Both the position numbers and the translations under genes were made by a program. DNA of 64,000 nucleotides from Silurus meridionalis (Eukaryota > Chordata > Actinopteri > Siluriformes > Siluridae), in assembly GCF_014805685.1 (NCBI RefSeq), contig NC_060885.1:26383132-26447131 (forward strand), given 5' to 3'. Shown one piece after another: positions 10,505 through 21,855 of this stretch (positions within the stretch are counted from its first letter, which is position 1; every line of letters begins with the position of its first letter). Under the pieces are notes generated by a model. It worked only from the letters and a program-made list of their open reading frames with translations. It was not told where the DNA came from and searched no databases.

Positions 10505-12004
10505 ATGGCTGAAGAAGCATTAGGGAAAACAGTTGAGCAACTGAAAAGGGAGAGAACTTCTGTAAAAAGCAGCTTCACCAAGCAAGCCAACTTCCTCTGT
10601 AGAGAAGCACATAGACTGATAGAATCAGAGCTCAAGGAAGAATTCAGAAGGCTTTCTTTTGAAGCGAGAAGAGTTTTTGAAAGCAATGATGATTATAAGG
10701 CTGGATTATTGGCAGAGATTGAAGCCAACCAAGAAGATGGCGCACTAGCACTACTTTCGGTGCAGCAGGAAGCTGACCTGAAGAAAACTGTGGAGGACTG
10801 TAACGCAAGGTATAACAGAGTCAGTGAAATAGTGCAAGATAATCTCTGGAAAAGATACGGGCAGGATGAAGTGTTGGCCGCAGTTTCTGAAGGAGAGAAA
10901 GCCTGCGATCGCACAACCTCTATACCTGTCGATGGTGTTGGCTACGATAGCTACGAAATGCAACTGGAGCTCTTGATGCGACTGGTGAAAGAAGCAGTAG
11001 GAGCTTTCTCAAACTGGGAAAGATGGGCTCCCACAACTGAAAGAAAGGCTCTAGAGGGTCGTGTACGAAAACTGAAAGAGCGTAGTAACGAGCTTGAAGC
11101 GCGAAAAGCTGAATTTGTCTGGGCACGAAGAGCTGCTGAGGATGCACGAGCACCAGAAATTAGTATGAGGGAAAAACTGGATACAGGAGCACACGCAGCA
11201 CAGATCATGCCAGTGGTCAGAATTAAACCAACAAGTTTACCGACGTTTAGTGGCAATAGAAGAGATTTCTATCGCTGGAAAAGGGACTGGGGAAGTCTCC
11301 AAAAGCAAGGTGAACCCACCGGGTCAGCTGAGGTTAAAAAGATCCAGCTGGTGGACAGCATTGATGAGAAGATCGCTAAGGAGCTCCGACTATCTTCCTA
11401 TAACAGTGCTGCTGACATATTCAGGGTGTTAGAGAACCGGTATGGTAACAAAGTAACAATTGCCATGGAGATTGTCGATGAGGTGGAAAAAATCCCTGCA
11501 GTGAAGGAAAATCAACCAAGAAGGGTTGTAGAATTAATTCAAATGGTAGAAAAAGCCCTGGCAGATCTCACGGATCTCGGAAACGTTGGTGCCATAAAAA
11601 ATCCGCTTGTAATAAAATCCATTGAGAGCAAGTTACCAGACTTTGTGAAAAGAGACTGGCTTGTTTACATGACAGATCCTGCAAATGGCATAACACCAGA
11701 GAACCATTTTGATGCACTATTAAAGTTCCTAAAGAAACAAGAAGAAATTCTTGAAAGGCTTGAGCAATTGAAAATATCAGAAAGAGCAGAAAAGCCAGAA
11801 AGAAGGAACTACGCTTTCACCAAAACGACAAAGAAGGCTTCTGTAGAGGACGGGTGCATCGTATGTGGATCAGAGAAACATAAGGGCAAGATTTTCTTCT
11901 GTAAAAAATTCAAAGAACTAAAACTAGCAGAGAAGTCGTCAATTGTGAGAAGACTGGGAGCATGCAAAAGGTGTTTAGGGTGTCACAGAATGAGGACGGT
12001 GTAG
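10505..12004 (+). CDS. BEL/Pao Gag-like protein
   Basis: The 499-residue open frame starts MAEEALGKTVEQLKRERTSV at the first ATG after the LTR and leader. It has an N-terminal charged helical region and a central DUF1759-type Gag domain (PTFSGNRRDFYRWKRDW, roughly residues 245-400; SIDEKIAKELRLSSYN; VLENRYGNK). A Cys/His knuckle follows near residue 455 (C-x2-C-x4-H-x6-C in CIVCGSEKHKGKIFFC). The frame stops inside what should be a second Cys-rich knuckle. Cys-rich sequence continues in other frames through about 12110, so Gag was probably continuous with Pol and is cut by small indels at about 11985-12130. Structural/nucleic-acid-binding role by family. Confidence 0.9.
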   Translation: MAEEALGKTVEQLKRERTSVKSSFTKQANFLCREAHRLIESELKEEFRRLSFEARRVFESNDDYKAGLLAEIEANQEDGALALLSVQQEADLKKTVEDCNARYNRVSEIVQDNLWKRYGQDEVLAAVSEGEKACDRTTSIPVDGVGYDSYEMQLELLMRLVKEAVGAFSNWERWAPTTERKALEGRVRKLKERSNELEARKAEFVWARRAAEDARAPEISMREKLDTGAHAAQIMPVVRIKPTSLPTFSGNRRDFYRWKRDWGSLQKQGEPTGSAEVKKIQLVDSIDEKIAKELRLSSYNSAADIFRVLENRYGNKVTIAMEIVDEVEKIPAVKENQPRRVVELIQMVEKALADLTDLGNVGAIKNPLVIKSIESKLPDFVKRDWLVYMTDPANGITPENHFDALLKFLKKQEEILERLEQLKISERAEKPERRNYAFTKTTKKASVEDGCIVCGSEKHKGKIFFCKKFKELKLAEKSSIVRRLGACKRCLGCHRMRTV

Positions 12005-12111
12005 AAATAGCTATCTGTGCAGGAACAAAGGTTGCAAAGAGGATCCTCCTCAGACCACCATTATTTCCTTTGTCCAAAAGGTGAATTCAAGAGTGGGAGT
12101 GAAGGAAATAT

Positions 12112-13683
12112 GTGATTGAAGATAGTAAGAAAGAGAATAGACTGACAGATGAGCAGGAAGAATTCTTGGCGAACTCTCTCCAGAACTGGCGGAAGTGCAA
12201 AAGAGCATTCACTAACAAAACTAAGATGGTAAACTGCTCTGAGAAAGGCCAGAAAGGATTATTGGGTGAAAGTGGACTGAAAGAGCTACCTGTTATAATG
12301 ATGCTGATGGAGGTAACCACAAATGCAGGACAGAAAGTTGGTGCTTTAATCGACCTGGCATCAGACACTAATTACATCACCCATGAAGCTGCTGACAGGC
12401 TCAAGCTGAGAGGTGAGAAAATTACCCTGGTGGTTCATGGAGTTGGCAAGATGGCCACTAGAGTAAAAACAAAAAGGTACCTTCTCAGGATTAGAGTCAA
12501 AACTCCCAAAGGGACAGAGAAAGCTCACCAGTTGGTTTGCTACGGTTTGGAGGAGATTGCCAAGGTCCACAGAAGCGTAAGTCCAGAACAACAAGAATTC
12601 TTTCCGGAGGTAAACCTGGTAGAATTGAAAAGACCTGAAAAAATTGATCTTCTTATCAGCCATCGCGAAGGAAGACTCGCACCACAAAGATTGAATATCG
12701 TGGGAGATCTAGTCCTGTGGGACAGCCCGTTAGGAAAAACAGTTGCTGGAGCACACCCTGGCCTGTTTGAGATGGTGGATATAGCAGCGTATGAGTCCAA
12801 GACGCATTTTGCTCGGTCCATGAGGACAGCTGCAGTCAAGTATGAGGAAGTTCTCGAGAAAACAGACGCTCCTTGTAAAATGATCCGAGGGAGTATAGAT
12901 CTTGGTGTTGAGACAAAAATTTCACTGGCAAGTAATCGAGAGTTTCTTGAGTGGTGGAAGTGGGAGAGTATTGGAGCAGCCTGCGAACCAAAGTGTGGAG
13001 GTTGCCGCTGTGGAAACTGTCAACCTGGAGGGAAGGAGATGACCTTGGCAGAAGAGAAGGAACTCGAGATCATAAGGGAAGGCCTCACTTATGTTGAGAA
13101 GGATTCCCACAGCGGGTCTCCACACTGGGATACAAAGTATCCATGGATTCAGGACCCAATTACCCTTCCATACAACAGAAGCGGAGTGGAAGCTGTTTTC
13201 TTGAGAACAGAGAAACAACTCAGAATGGTGCCTGAGTGGCAGGGCATTTATGCAGCTCAAGTACATGACATGGTAGAAAGGGGGGCAGCAAAAAAGCTTA
13301 CCAAGGAAGAGACTGATCGTTGGAAAGGGGCCGTTTGGTATGTAAGTCACCTGGTCGCCCCAAATCCCCACTCAACTACTACTCCGGTGCGGCTTGTCTG
13401 GAATAGTAGCCAAAAATTCAAAGGACTGAGCATGAATGATCTCCTGCTAAAGGGACCTGATGTACTCAACCCAATCAGGGCAGTCCTGATTAGGTTCAGA
13501 AAGGGAGTCTTTGCTGCTCTTGGAGATATAAAAAAGATGTACAACTCTGTGTGGCTGGAGGAGCGTGAAGTGCACCTTCACAGATTCCTCTGGAGAGACA
13601 CTAATGAAGAAGAGATAGGCAAATGCACGCTATTACAAGGGTCAACATCGGAGATCGCCCTGCTGGATGCATTGCTCAGTTAG
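12112..13683 (+). pseudogene. BEL/Pao Pol, protease and first half of RT
   Basis: The open frame carries an aspartic protease-like segment (GALIDLASDTNYITHEAADR, about residues 75-95, with DLAS where DTGS would be canonical). This is followed by the linker region (ISHREGRLAPQRL; HFARSMRTAAVKYEE) and RT fingers/palm (KYPWIQDPITLPYNRSGVEA; LVWNSSQKFKGLSMNDLLLK; GVFAALGDIKKMYNSVWLEE). At about 13625 the RT frame is lost by an apparent 2-nt insertion, and the last 20 residues are out of frame. RT continues in the next frame at 13623-16220. This copy cannot make full Pol without frame correction. Confidence 0.9.
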
Positions 13684-16220
13684 CTATGCATGAGACGGCA
13701 AGACTAACCAAGTTTGCTCATTTAAAGGAGGAGCGCAGGGTCCTTGAGGAAGACAGTTATGTGGATGACATCCTTACATCCCACAATGACCAGGAGAGAC
13801 TGAGTGAGATAATAAATGGACTTGAGGAGATTCTAGCAGCTGGTGGATTTGCACTCAAGCCTTGGGTTTGGTCGGGGCAAAGTGGGAGGCAAGAAGCTGG
13901 TGCACAAACTTGTAATCCAGAGGGCTCTGTCTCTCAAGGTAAAACAATCGTGCTCCCAAACCAGCTAAGGGACGAAGACAACAAGGCTTTAGGAACAGGA
14001 TACTTGGTAGAGGAGGACAAGCTCTATATCATGGCTTCCATTAACTTCTCAAAAAGAAAGAAAAAAATGAGAATGGGCCACGGCCTCCTTAGAAGTGAAG
14101 TGAGACTGAAAACACCCAACCCTTTAACCAGAAGACATCTGCTAAGCCAAGTTGCTGGGCTCTATGATCCAATTGGTCTTGTCACACCTGCCAAACAAAA
14201 GGGTGCAATTCTTGTCAGGAAAGCATTTCAGGAAGCAGGAGGTGGTAGTTTAACCCAACAGACTTGGGACAAGGAACTTTCTACGAATCTCAGGGAGGAA
14301 GCCATCCAACTGTTTGAGGAGTATGTGCAGCTTGGTGAACTTAAATTTCACAGAAGCCTCACACCAGTTGGTTGGCAAGGAAAACCCTGGGGGATTACAT
14401 TTTCCGATGGCAGTGACAAATCTTATGGGGCTGTGTTGTACTTAAGGTGGAACACGGATCAACAGATAGAAGTCAGGCTAGTCGAGTCCAAGGCCAAATT
14501 AACGCCATTAGACCAAAAGGGAGATGCTGTGAAAGCAGAGATCTGTGCTGCTGTGTTTGCTGTACGTCTCAGAAGGTATTTTGAGAAGCATGGCCGGATG
14601 GAAGTTGAGCGCTGGTTCCACCTGGTAGACAGTCAGACTGTACTGGGGGCCATTCAACGCGATAGTTATGGCTATCAGACATTCTTCGCGAATAGAATTG
14701 GGGAAATCCAAAAATCTGGGCAAGGAAATGACTGGTGGTGGATCCCAGGGGATGTTAATATAGCAGACATTATCACAAGGGGTGGAACACCTGAAAATCT
14801 TTGTGAAGAGTCTGAATGGCAGAAAGGACCACAATTTCTTCGGCTTCCAGTGGAGGAATGGCCAATGAAATCAGCTGCTGAGGTTGCCGCTGATGCTAGA
14901 GAAAGGGTCAGTAAGCTTCAGAGGAAGACATTTTCAGCAGTTTTGACAAGAGCTCAAACAAAGAAGGAACTGAGAGAGGCGGAAAAAGAAAGACTTGAAG
15001 ACTACTTACCTAGAGGGACACCTAGTGACTTAGTTGTTAAAAAGCTAGTAAATGTGGAAAAATTTAGTAACCTAGGCAAATTAGTCAGAGTCATCGGCTG
15101 GGTGTGGCATGGTATAAAGAAATGGTTAAGATGTAGGAGCCAAAACCCGAAGAATGGAAAACAAGAATTGATGCAGAAAAATGGGACCAAACAGGCTGTG
15201 CTGACTGTAAGAGAGCAAGAGGATGCACTAAGAGGGCTCTTTCTGGCAGTTCAGAGGGGTGTGACTTTTCCCGACACTACTCTTAGCAGGCTGGTTGTAT
15301 ACAGAGAAGACTCAGGACTCTTGGTCTGTGGCGGCAGAATCCAGATCTTTAATAAAGAAAGGGTTGCAGTCCCAATTCTTCCTTACAATGCATGGGTGTC
15401 CACGTTAATAGCTCTTGAAGCCCACAATGCAAATCATGAAGAGGTGGCAGGAACACTTCTCAGAATGAGGAAAAAAGCATGGGTGATTAAGGGTAGGAGA
15501 TTAGCTAAAAAGATAGTTGACAGCTGTGTGATATGTAGGAAGGCAAGGGGGAAAAGATGCCAACAGATCATGGGTGACCTTCCTCATGAAAGAGCAGGGC
15601 CAGCTGCGCCCTTCGAATTCACAACTTTGGACCTGTTTGGCCCTTACGAAGTGAAGGATGAGGTGAGGAAAAGAGTACGGCTCAAAGTCTGGGGGATTGT
15701 ATACTGCTGCATGGCGTCCAGGGCTATACACACTGACGTTGTGAGTGACCAGTCTGCTGAGAGTTTCCTACTAGCCTACCAGAGATTCACAGCTCTGAGG
15801 GGTCACCCAAGAAAATTATGGTCCGACCCAGGTTCAAATTTCGTTGGAGCTAAGCCTGCTCTCACAGAACTCTACAAGTTCCTAGATAAGGTACAGAAAT
15901 CTGAGCTGGAAGGAGAGGCTGCTAAGCATGGGACTGAATGGTATTGGAAGATCCACCCTGCAAGTTCCCCCCATAGGAATGGTGCAGCAGAGGCTGCTGT
16001 TCGTGTAGTAAAACGGGCCCTTCGCAATCTGGGAGGTGATGGTATTTTCACATGGGGGGAATTCCAAACATTCCTCTACATGGCAGCCAACTTGGCCAAT
16101 GAGAGGCCTATTGATGCAAGAACTCAAAGTAGAGAGGACTGCGTTGAATATGTCACTCCGAATTCTCTCTTGTTGGGAAGGTCAGGACCAAGGGAGACCC
16201 AGGTGACTTTGATTTCGTAG
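13623..16220 (+). pseudogene. BEL/Pao Pol, RT catalytic box, RNase H and integrase
   Basis: The frame continues RT with the YVDDIL active-site box (13758-13775) and the Peptidase_A17-associated region (RRHLLSQVAGLYDPIGLVTP). An RNase H-like domain follows (FSDGSDKSYGAVLYLRW; LVDSQTVLGAIQRD; WIPGDVNIADIITRG). Next come the integrase zinc-binding domain (HNANHEE...CVICRKARGK) and the catalytic core with D (FTTLDLFGPYEVKD), D (KLWSDPGSNFVGA) and a C-terminal acidic residue near PHRNGAAEAAVRVVKRAL. It ends prematurely at 16220 through a frameshift near 16190-16210; the expected continuation lies in another frame. No intact Pol frame remains. Confidence 0.9.
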
Positions 16221-16303
16221 GCTATCCCTACAAAAGACTAAAAATCATTCAAGGAGAAGTAAACAAATTTTGGAAGGAATGGAGTCAATTAGCAGGTCCA
16301 AAT

Positions 16304-16627
16304 TTGTTTATAAGGAGCAAGTGGCACACAAAGGAACGGAATGTTGCTATAGGTGACGTGGTGTGGTTAGCTGACCAAAACGCAATAAGAAGTCAGTACA
16401 AGTTGGCCAGGGTGGTCAAAGTCAATGCTGATCATAAAGGTGTTGTCAGAGATGTGGACGTTAGAGTCTTTTCAAGCTACCCCGTCTCAAGTGTGAAACC
16501 TAATCATGTGAAAATCTCAGGAAAGAAAATGAGCAAGATCCCTGCAACCATTCTTCATAGGGATGTGAGACGGTTAGTCATCCTGATTCCTGTAGAAGAA
16601 CAATCAGGAGAACATAGAGAAGAGTGA
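16304..16627 (+). pseudogene. BEL/Pao integrase C-terminal domain (DUF5641-like)
   Basis: In the frame that resumes after the frameshift (about 16205 onward) the sequence reads the DUF5641-type tail of BEL/Pao Pol. It has the WHTKERNVAIGDVVWLADQN block, YKLARVVKVNADHKGVVRDV and VKPNHVKISGKK. It terminates with a natural-looking stop at 16627, 36 bp before the polypurine tract. The ATG at 16304 is internal and not a real start. Confidence 0.85.
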
Positions 16628-16663
16628 ATGTGTGATCTACTTGGGTTTAAAAACCAGTAGCTC

Positions 16664-16673
16664 AAGTGGGAGG
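16664..16673 (+). promoter_or_regulatory. Polypurine tract of the BEL/Pao element
   Basis: AAGTGGGAGG lies immediately upstream of the TG of the 3' LTR, the expected position for the plus-strand primer. Confidence 0.75.
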
Positions 16674-17478
16674 TGTGAAGCTAAGACGCGAACCGAAACC
16701 GTGACTTTAAATCCGAGGAATTGGCGAAACTGCGGACCTGAATTAATTAGACGGAGAATACCGAGTGCCGAGAAGGGTCGGAAAATGCCGAGTGACGCGG
16801 AAGAAAAACTCGCATGGCAGGTGCACGCACGGATTCAGAATGCAGTGAAATTTGGAAATGCGATGAGAGGGAAAACGCATCAGCAAATGGTCACCTCAGG
16901 GACACTGATGGTATGAAGAAGTCTCTATCTAAAGACTAATTGCCACTAAATTTTGTGTTATTTTATTTTAATAATGTGCAATACGGAGAATAGTTGTGTA
17001 TTGGTTAATATCTAAATGTACGGTACATAGTTTGTGTTCTTAAAGAAATACAAAGTGCGGACATACCACTTGTTTGTTTAAATAGAATACCTAGAATATT
17101 AATGCTCTGCTTAAATAACGGCTGAAACAAGCTAGTATGCAAATGAACAGTTTGTTTGACATCGAGGCAGTTTATATGGGACAATCTCTGTTTATGTTAG
17201 GTTTGTTTACAGATAAGTGAATGCCTATCTTTATTAGCATTATTTTATTCATTTTATTTTGCTTTGTTTCCTTTTGTTTTGTGTTTCCTTCTTCAAGGTT
17301 GTCAACCTAATTCACTCTGCTTGAGCTGAATTGAACAATCTCTGTAAGCCTGTACAAACTACCAAATACAAGAGCTAAAAAGTGATTTGGAGTTGTTCCT
17401 GTGTCCCCTGTTGTTGATTAATGCTCTTTTCGAGTTAGAAGCAGATACTGATGTGTAAAATTCCCACATAACTCGACA
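16674..17478 (+). repeat. BEL/Pao 3' LTR
   Basis: Starts TGTGAAGCTAAGACGCGAAC and ends ATAACTCGACA, followed by the GACCC duplication. It is 3 bp shorter than the 5' LTR (2-nt and 1-nt indels), with about three substitutions by eye. Confidence 0.95.
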
Positions 17479-17483
17479 GACCC

Positions 17484-17855
17484 TGCCCTTTGATGTCCAT
17501 CCCAGATTGCCTCCCCACTATTTCTCCATCCTTCTGATGGCCCCACCCCTTCTTTCTCCCTTTCTGTTGACTGTCAAACTCGGTCTGTACACAGGAATAA
17601 CATCACCATGAAAGGAGATTTAAAGAAAATAATGCTCGATTAATACATTTCTATGTACTTTTTATTCAGCTCACTGCAGTGACCTCCAATAGCTTCTCCA
17701 CCACTCACCTTCTTGTCTCTGTACTGATAGAGCAGATATTTGGCAAGGAGGTTTCAGACCGGAACAGGAAATTGCTTCTTTAAAAAAAAAAAAATCAAAA
17801 ACACAAACACTTCAAAAAACTGAAAGAAAACCGTGGCTTCTGTATTTTTTCTATA
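17484..17855. other. Unassigned sequence
   Basis: Pyrimidine-rich start, then unique sequence with a poly-A run near 17780. No feature was recognised. Confidence 0.45.
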
Positions 17856-18287
17856 ACCAGTGCTCGAATTGAGAGAAAACAACTTGCAGTTTTTAAATGA
17901 AGGTTTTTATTATTAAGGGAAAACAAAATCCAAAGGCCCTGTGTGAAAAGGTGTTTGCCCCTAAACCTAATAACTGGTTGGGCCACCCTTAGCAGCAACA
18001 ACTGCAATCAAACATTTGCATTAACTTGCAATGAGTCTCTTACAGCACTGTGGAGGAATTTTGGTCCACTCATCTATGCAGAATTGTTGTAATTCAGCCA
18101 CATTGGAGGGTTTTTCGAGCATGAACGGCTTTTTTAAGGTCATGCCACAGCATCTTAATAGGATTTAGGTCAGGACTTTGACTAGGCCACTCCAAAATCT
18201 TTATTTTGTTTTTCTTCAGTCATTCAGAGGTGGACTTGCTGGTGTGTTTTGGATCATTGTCCTGCTGCAGAAACCAAGATCGCTTTA

Positions 18288-18476
<189 letters not shown>

Positions 18477-19048
18477 TTACAACGTAATTGGACACACACC
18501 TTCCAAAAAGTTCAACTTTTGTCTGGTCAGTCCACATAGTATTTTCCCAAAAGTCTTGGGGATCATCAAGATCTTTTCTGGCAAAACTAAGACAAGCCTT
18601 TATGTTCTTTTTGCTCACAGCGGTTTTCGTCTTGGAACTCTGCCATGCAGACCATTTTTGCCCAGTCTCTTTCTTATGGAGGAGTCTTCTGTGGTTTTTT
18701 GTGACCTCTTGGATGAGTCGTCACTGTGCTTTTGGGGTAATTTTGGTCAGCTGGCTTGGGAAGGTTCTCCACTGTTCCATGTTTTTGTCATTTGTGAATA
18801 ATGGCTCTCACTGTGGTTAGCTGGAGCCCCTTAGCTTTAGAAATGGCTTTATAACCCTTTCCAGACTGATAAATCTCAATTATTTTATTTTACATTTGTT
18901 TCTGAATTTCTTTGGATCTCTGCATGATTTCTAGCTTTTGAGGATCTTTTGGTCTACTTCACTTTGTCAGGCAGGTCCTTTTTAAGAGATGTCTTGATTG
19001 CGAACAGGTGTGGCAGAAATCAGGCCTGGGTGTGACTAGAGGAATTTA

Positions 19049-19096
19049 CAGTTGTATGCAAAAGTTTAGGAACCACTGACAATGTCCATGATTTTC

Positions 19097-19163
<67 letters not shown>

Positions 19164-19705
19164 GGTGTTTAGATCAGCAATTTCATTTTGATCTATCAAA
19201 TAACTGAAGGACACAGTAATATTTCAGTAGTGAAATGAGGTTTATTGGATTAACAGAAAATGCGCAATATGCATCAAAACGACAGGTGATATAAATTTGG
19301 GCACCCCAACAGAAAAATCACATCAATATTTAGTAGAGCCTCCTTTAGCAGAAATAACAGCCTCTAGACACTTCCTATAGCCTGTAATGAGTGTCTGGAT
19401 TCTGGATAAATGTATTTTGGACCATTCCTCCTTACAAAACATCTCCAGTTTGGTTAGGTTTGATGGTTGCCGATCAATGACATTCAGGTCTGGGGACTGG
19501 GATGGCCATTCCAGAACATTGTACTTGTTCCTCTGCATAAATGCCCGAGTAGATTTGGAGCAGTGTTTTGGGTTGTTGTCTTGTTAAAATATCCAGCCCA
19601 GGCGTAACTTCAACTTTGTGACTGATTCCTCAACGTTATTCTCAAGAACAAGAACTGTGCCTGTGGTCTTCCATTTCCTCACTATGTTCCTTTTGCATAC
19701 AACTG
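19049..19705 (-). mobile_element. Internally deleted Tc1 element nested in the older Tc1
   Basis: Terminal repeats CAGTTGTATGCAAAAGTTTA (left) and TTTTGCATACAACTG (right) are flanked by TA on both sides (19047-19048 and 19706-19707). The 657-bp element keeps only the 3' part of the transposase gene and includes an (AT)n tract at about 19102-19160 near its left end. Non-autonomous. Confidence 0.9.
19323..19538 (-). pseudogene. Tc1 transposase C-terminal fragment
   Basis: The minus strand reads [16 protein letters not shown], then after a deletion EEWSKIHLSRIQTLITGYRK and ends AVISAKGGSTKY. This is the last catalytic motif and C-terminus of a Tc1 transposase. The HTH and first DDE aspartates are missing. 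Confidence 0.85.
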
Positions 19706-19923
19706 TAACTCAGGTGTGATAAACCCTGACAATATTTAACACTTTTTTTTCACAAAGGGCCATGTAGTTTTGGATTTTGTTTTAAACATTAAAAGTGTGA
19801 AAAAACATGCAAAAAAAAAAAAAAGAAATCAGGAAGGGGGCAGTGAACACTTTGTCACACCACTGTATATGAATTACACAACTGGGGACCCCTCATAAGA
19901 CTTGACTCAATTCGAGCACTGTC

Positions 19924-20809
19924 TATAAAAAAAAAAGGTTTTGCTCCAGAAATTGAATATTACTAATGTTTATCATCCTTTTTAGAGCATAGATATTCTC
20001 CTGGAGAAAGACATCAAACTGTTTAATCTAAAACTACTAGGCGAGTAGGTGAACAGCAACAAACAGAAAGGAAAACATGTGTTCAAGACCATGTTAGACT
20101 TTTTCCATCCCAGTGTAACACTGTGAGGCACTGAAAAACACTTTTTCACACCACTGTATTTTTTAATAAGTGTAAAACTGAGAGGAAATAATACCTGAGA
20201 CTCTCTCTATTCAAGAATACATGTCAGTCCTGAGGGCAGAAGTCCAGGTGCTAATCCTATGAGACATGGATGGCTTCAGGACAGTGCTGATGTGCAGGAA
20301 CACTACCTCAGTGTCCGTGTGGATTGCTGTGTAGACACCATGTCCAAAATCCTGCAGTGTCTCATTATGATCTAAATCTATTATCATCAGGAGTGTGAAT
20401 GACACTCGCTCACTCAGACATTTAGGACAGGACAGGATCAACTCAGCACTGACGGTGTCTTGTGTGTTTCCAATCATACTGACAGTCGGAGAATAATTTA
20501 CTCTAATCCCTTAGCTCTGCAGGAAAACTCTCTGATTGTTAAACTCAGGAATAGAGTCTGAGTATTTATTTTATTAATTGCATTTCCAGAACATTCACTG
20601 TATCCTTCTACAAATGACTTTGCTCCTTTTTATCTCCCTTTATCAGTCTGATTGTCTCAGAGCGGGAGAGATGAAAGAATGCAAGAAAAAGAGATGACTG
20701 TGCATGCTTTAGATTGTGTGTGTGTGTGCGTGCGTGTGTGTGTGTGATGATAGCACTTATGTCGTATGATTCACACTGATATCATTCCTGTGACCTGCAG
20801 ACTTGCTCA
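19924..20809. other. Region with an unexplained minus-strand open frame (20211-20477)
   Basis: The 88-residue minus-strand frame begins MIGNTQDTVSAELILSCPKC and contains SFTLLMIIDLDHNETLQDFG. Its composition is protein-like rather than repeat-like, and it is open slightly upstream of the ATG as well. I do not recognise the family. It could be a pseudo-exon or chance. A (GT)n with GC interruptions lies at about 20718-20745. The rest is unassigned. Confidence 0.3.
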
Positions 20810-20987
20810 TTAGGGACCAACTTACAATTATAAAAACAATAATGTATAATGTATAATAATGTAATGATGTATAAAAAACAATCTTATTCATTCTTTATTA
20901 ACGCATTTTCTGTGTAAAGCTGCTTTGAGACAATGTCCATTAAAAAAAATGCTATACAAATTAAAAAATTTAATTAAATTAAATTAA
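20810..20987 (+). repeat. Tail repeat copy next to the 10-bp minisatellite
   Basis: Contains CTCATTAGGGACCAACTTAC, AACAATAATGTATAA duplications, GTGTAAAGCTGCTTTGAGAC and AATGCTATACAAATTAAA. It ends in TTAAATTAAATTAAA. It is nearly identical to the copy at 21925-22145, including the ACAATTATAAAAACAATAAT segment. Confidence 0.75.
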
Positions 20988-21560
20988 AAGGGTGAATCAG
21001 GGTGAACTAAGGTGGCTCAGGGTAAACCGGGGTAGATCAGGGTGGATCAAAGTGGATCAGGGTGAATCAAGATGGATCAGGGTGGATCAAGGCGAATCAG
21101 GGTAAATGATGGTGGATTAAAGTGAATCAGGGTGAATCAAGATGGATCAGGGTGAACCAGGGTGGATCAGAGAGGATCAGGGTAAACCATGGGTGGATCA
21201 GGTTGAACCAGGGTGGATCAGAGAGGATCAGGGTGAACCAAGGATGGGCCAGGGTGAAGCAGGGTAAACCAAGGTAGATCAAGGTTGATTTGGGTAAATA
21301 AGTATGTACCAAAGTAAATCAGAGTGGATTAAGGTGAACCAGTGTGGATCCAGGTGAATCTGGGTGGATCAGGTTGGATTAGGGTGAACCAAGGTGCATC
21401 AGGGTGGATCAGGTTGAATCAGGGTTAATCATGTTGGAACAGGATGGATTAAGGTGAATCAGGGTGAGTCAGAGTGGATCAGGGTTAATCAGGGTGGATT
21501 AGGGTGGATCAGGGTGAATCAGGGTGAATTAAGTTGAATTACGGTGAACCAGGGTGGACC
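20988..21560. repeat. 10-bp minisatellite, AGGGTGGATC consensus
   Basis: About 57 head-to-tail 10-mers fit AGGGTGGATC/AGGGTGAATC with point variation and little length change. Open frames on the opposite strand are by-products of the repeat. Confidence 0.95.
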
Positions 21561-21597
21561 ATCACTGCACACCTCAACATCATTAAGCTGTAATAAA

Positions 21598-21855
21598 TGT
21601 ACATTCGGGCCCACCCAGATGAGGATGAGTTCCCGATTAAGTCTGGTTCCTCTCAAGGTTTCTTCCTTATGCCATCTCAGTAAGTTTTTCCTTGCCACAG
21701 TTGCCACTGGCTTGCTCATTAGGGACAAACTTACACTTATAAAGAACAACCTTATTAATTCTTTCTTATCACATTATCTGTGTAAAGCTGCTTTGAAACA
21801 ATATTCATTGTTGAAAGTGCTATACAAAAAAAATTAACTGAATTAAATTGAATCA
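21598..21855 (+). repeat. Tail repeat copy between minisatellite blocks
   Basis: Contains CACCCAGATGAGGATGAGTT, TCTGGTTCCTCTCAAGGTTT, TTCCTTGCCACAGTTGCCAC and GTGTAAAGCTGCTTTGAAAC. It ends AACTGAATTAAATTGAATC, running directly into AGGGTG decamers. Its middle differs from the copies at 20810 and 21925. Confidence 0.75.

Larger units (their letters stand above)
9581..17483 (+). mobile_element. BEL/Pao LTR retrotransposon with GACCC target duplication
   Basis: A complete 7.9-kb insertion: 5-bp duplication GACCC (9581-9585 and 17479-17483), TG...CA LTRs (808 and 805 bp), gag and a pol ordered protease-RT-RNase H-integrase as in BEL/Pao, then a polypurine tract. By eye the LTRs differ by three substitutions and two small indels (2 nt and 1 nt), so the insertion is young. 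No env is present. The coding region is nevertheless interrupted by several small frameshifts. No clear tRNA-primer complement beginning TGG was seen right after the 5' LTR. Confidence 0.95.
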
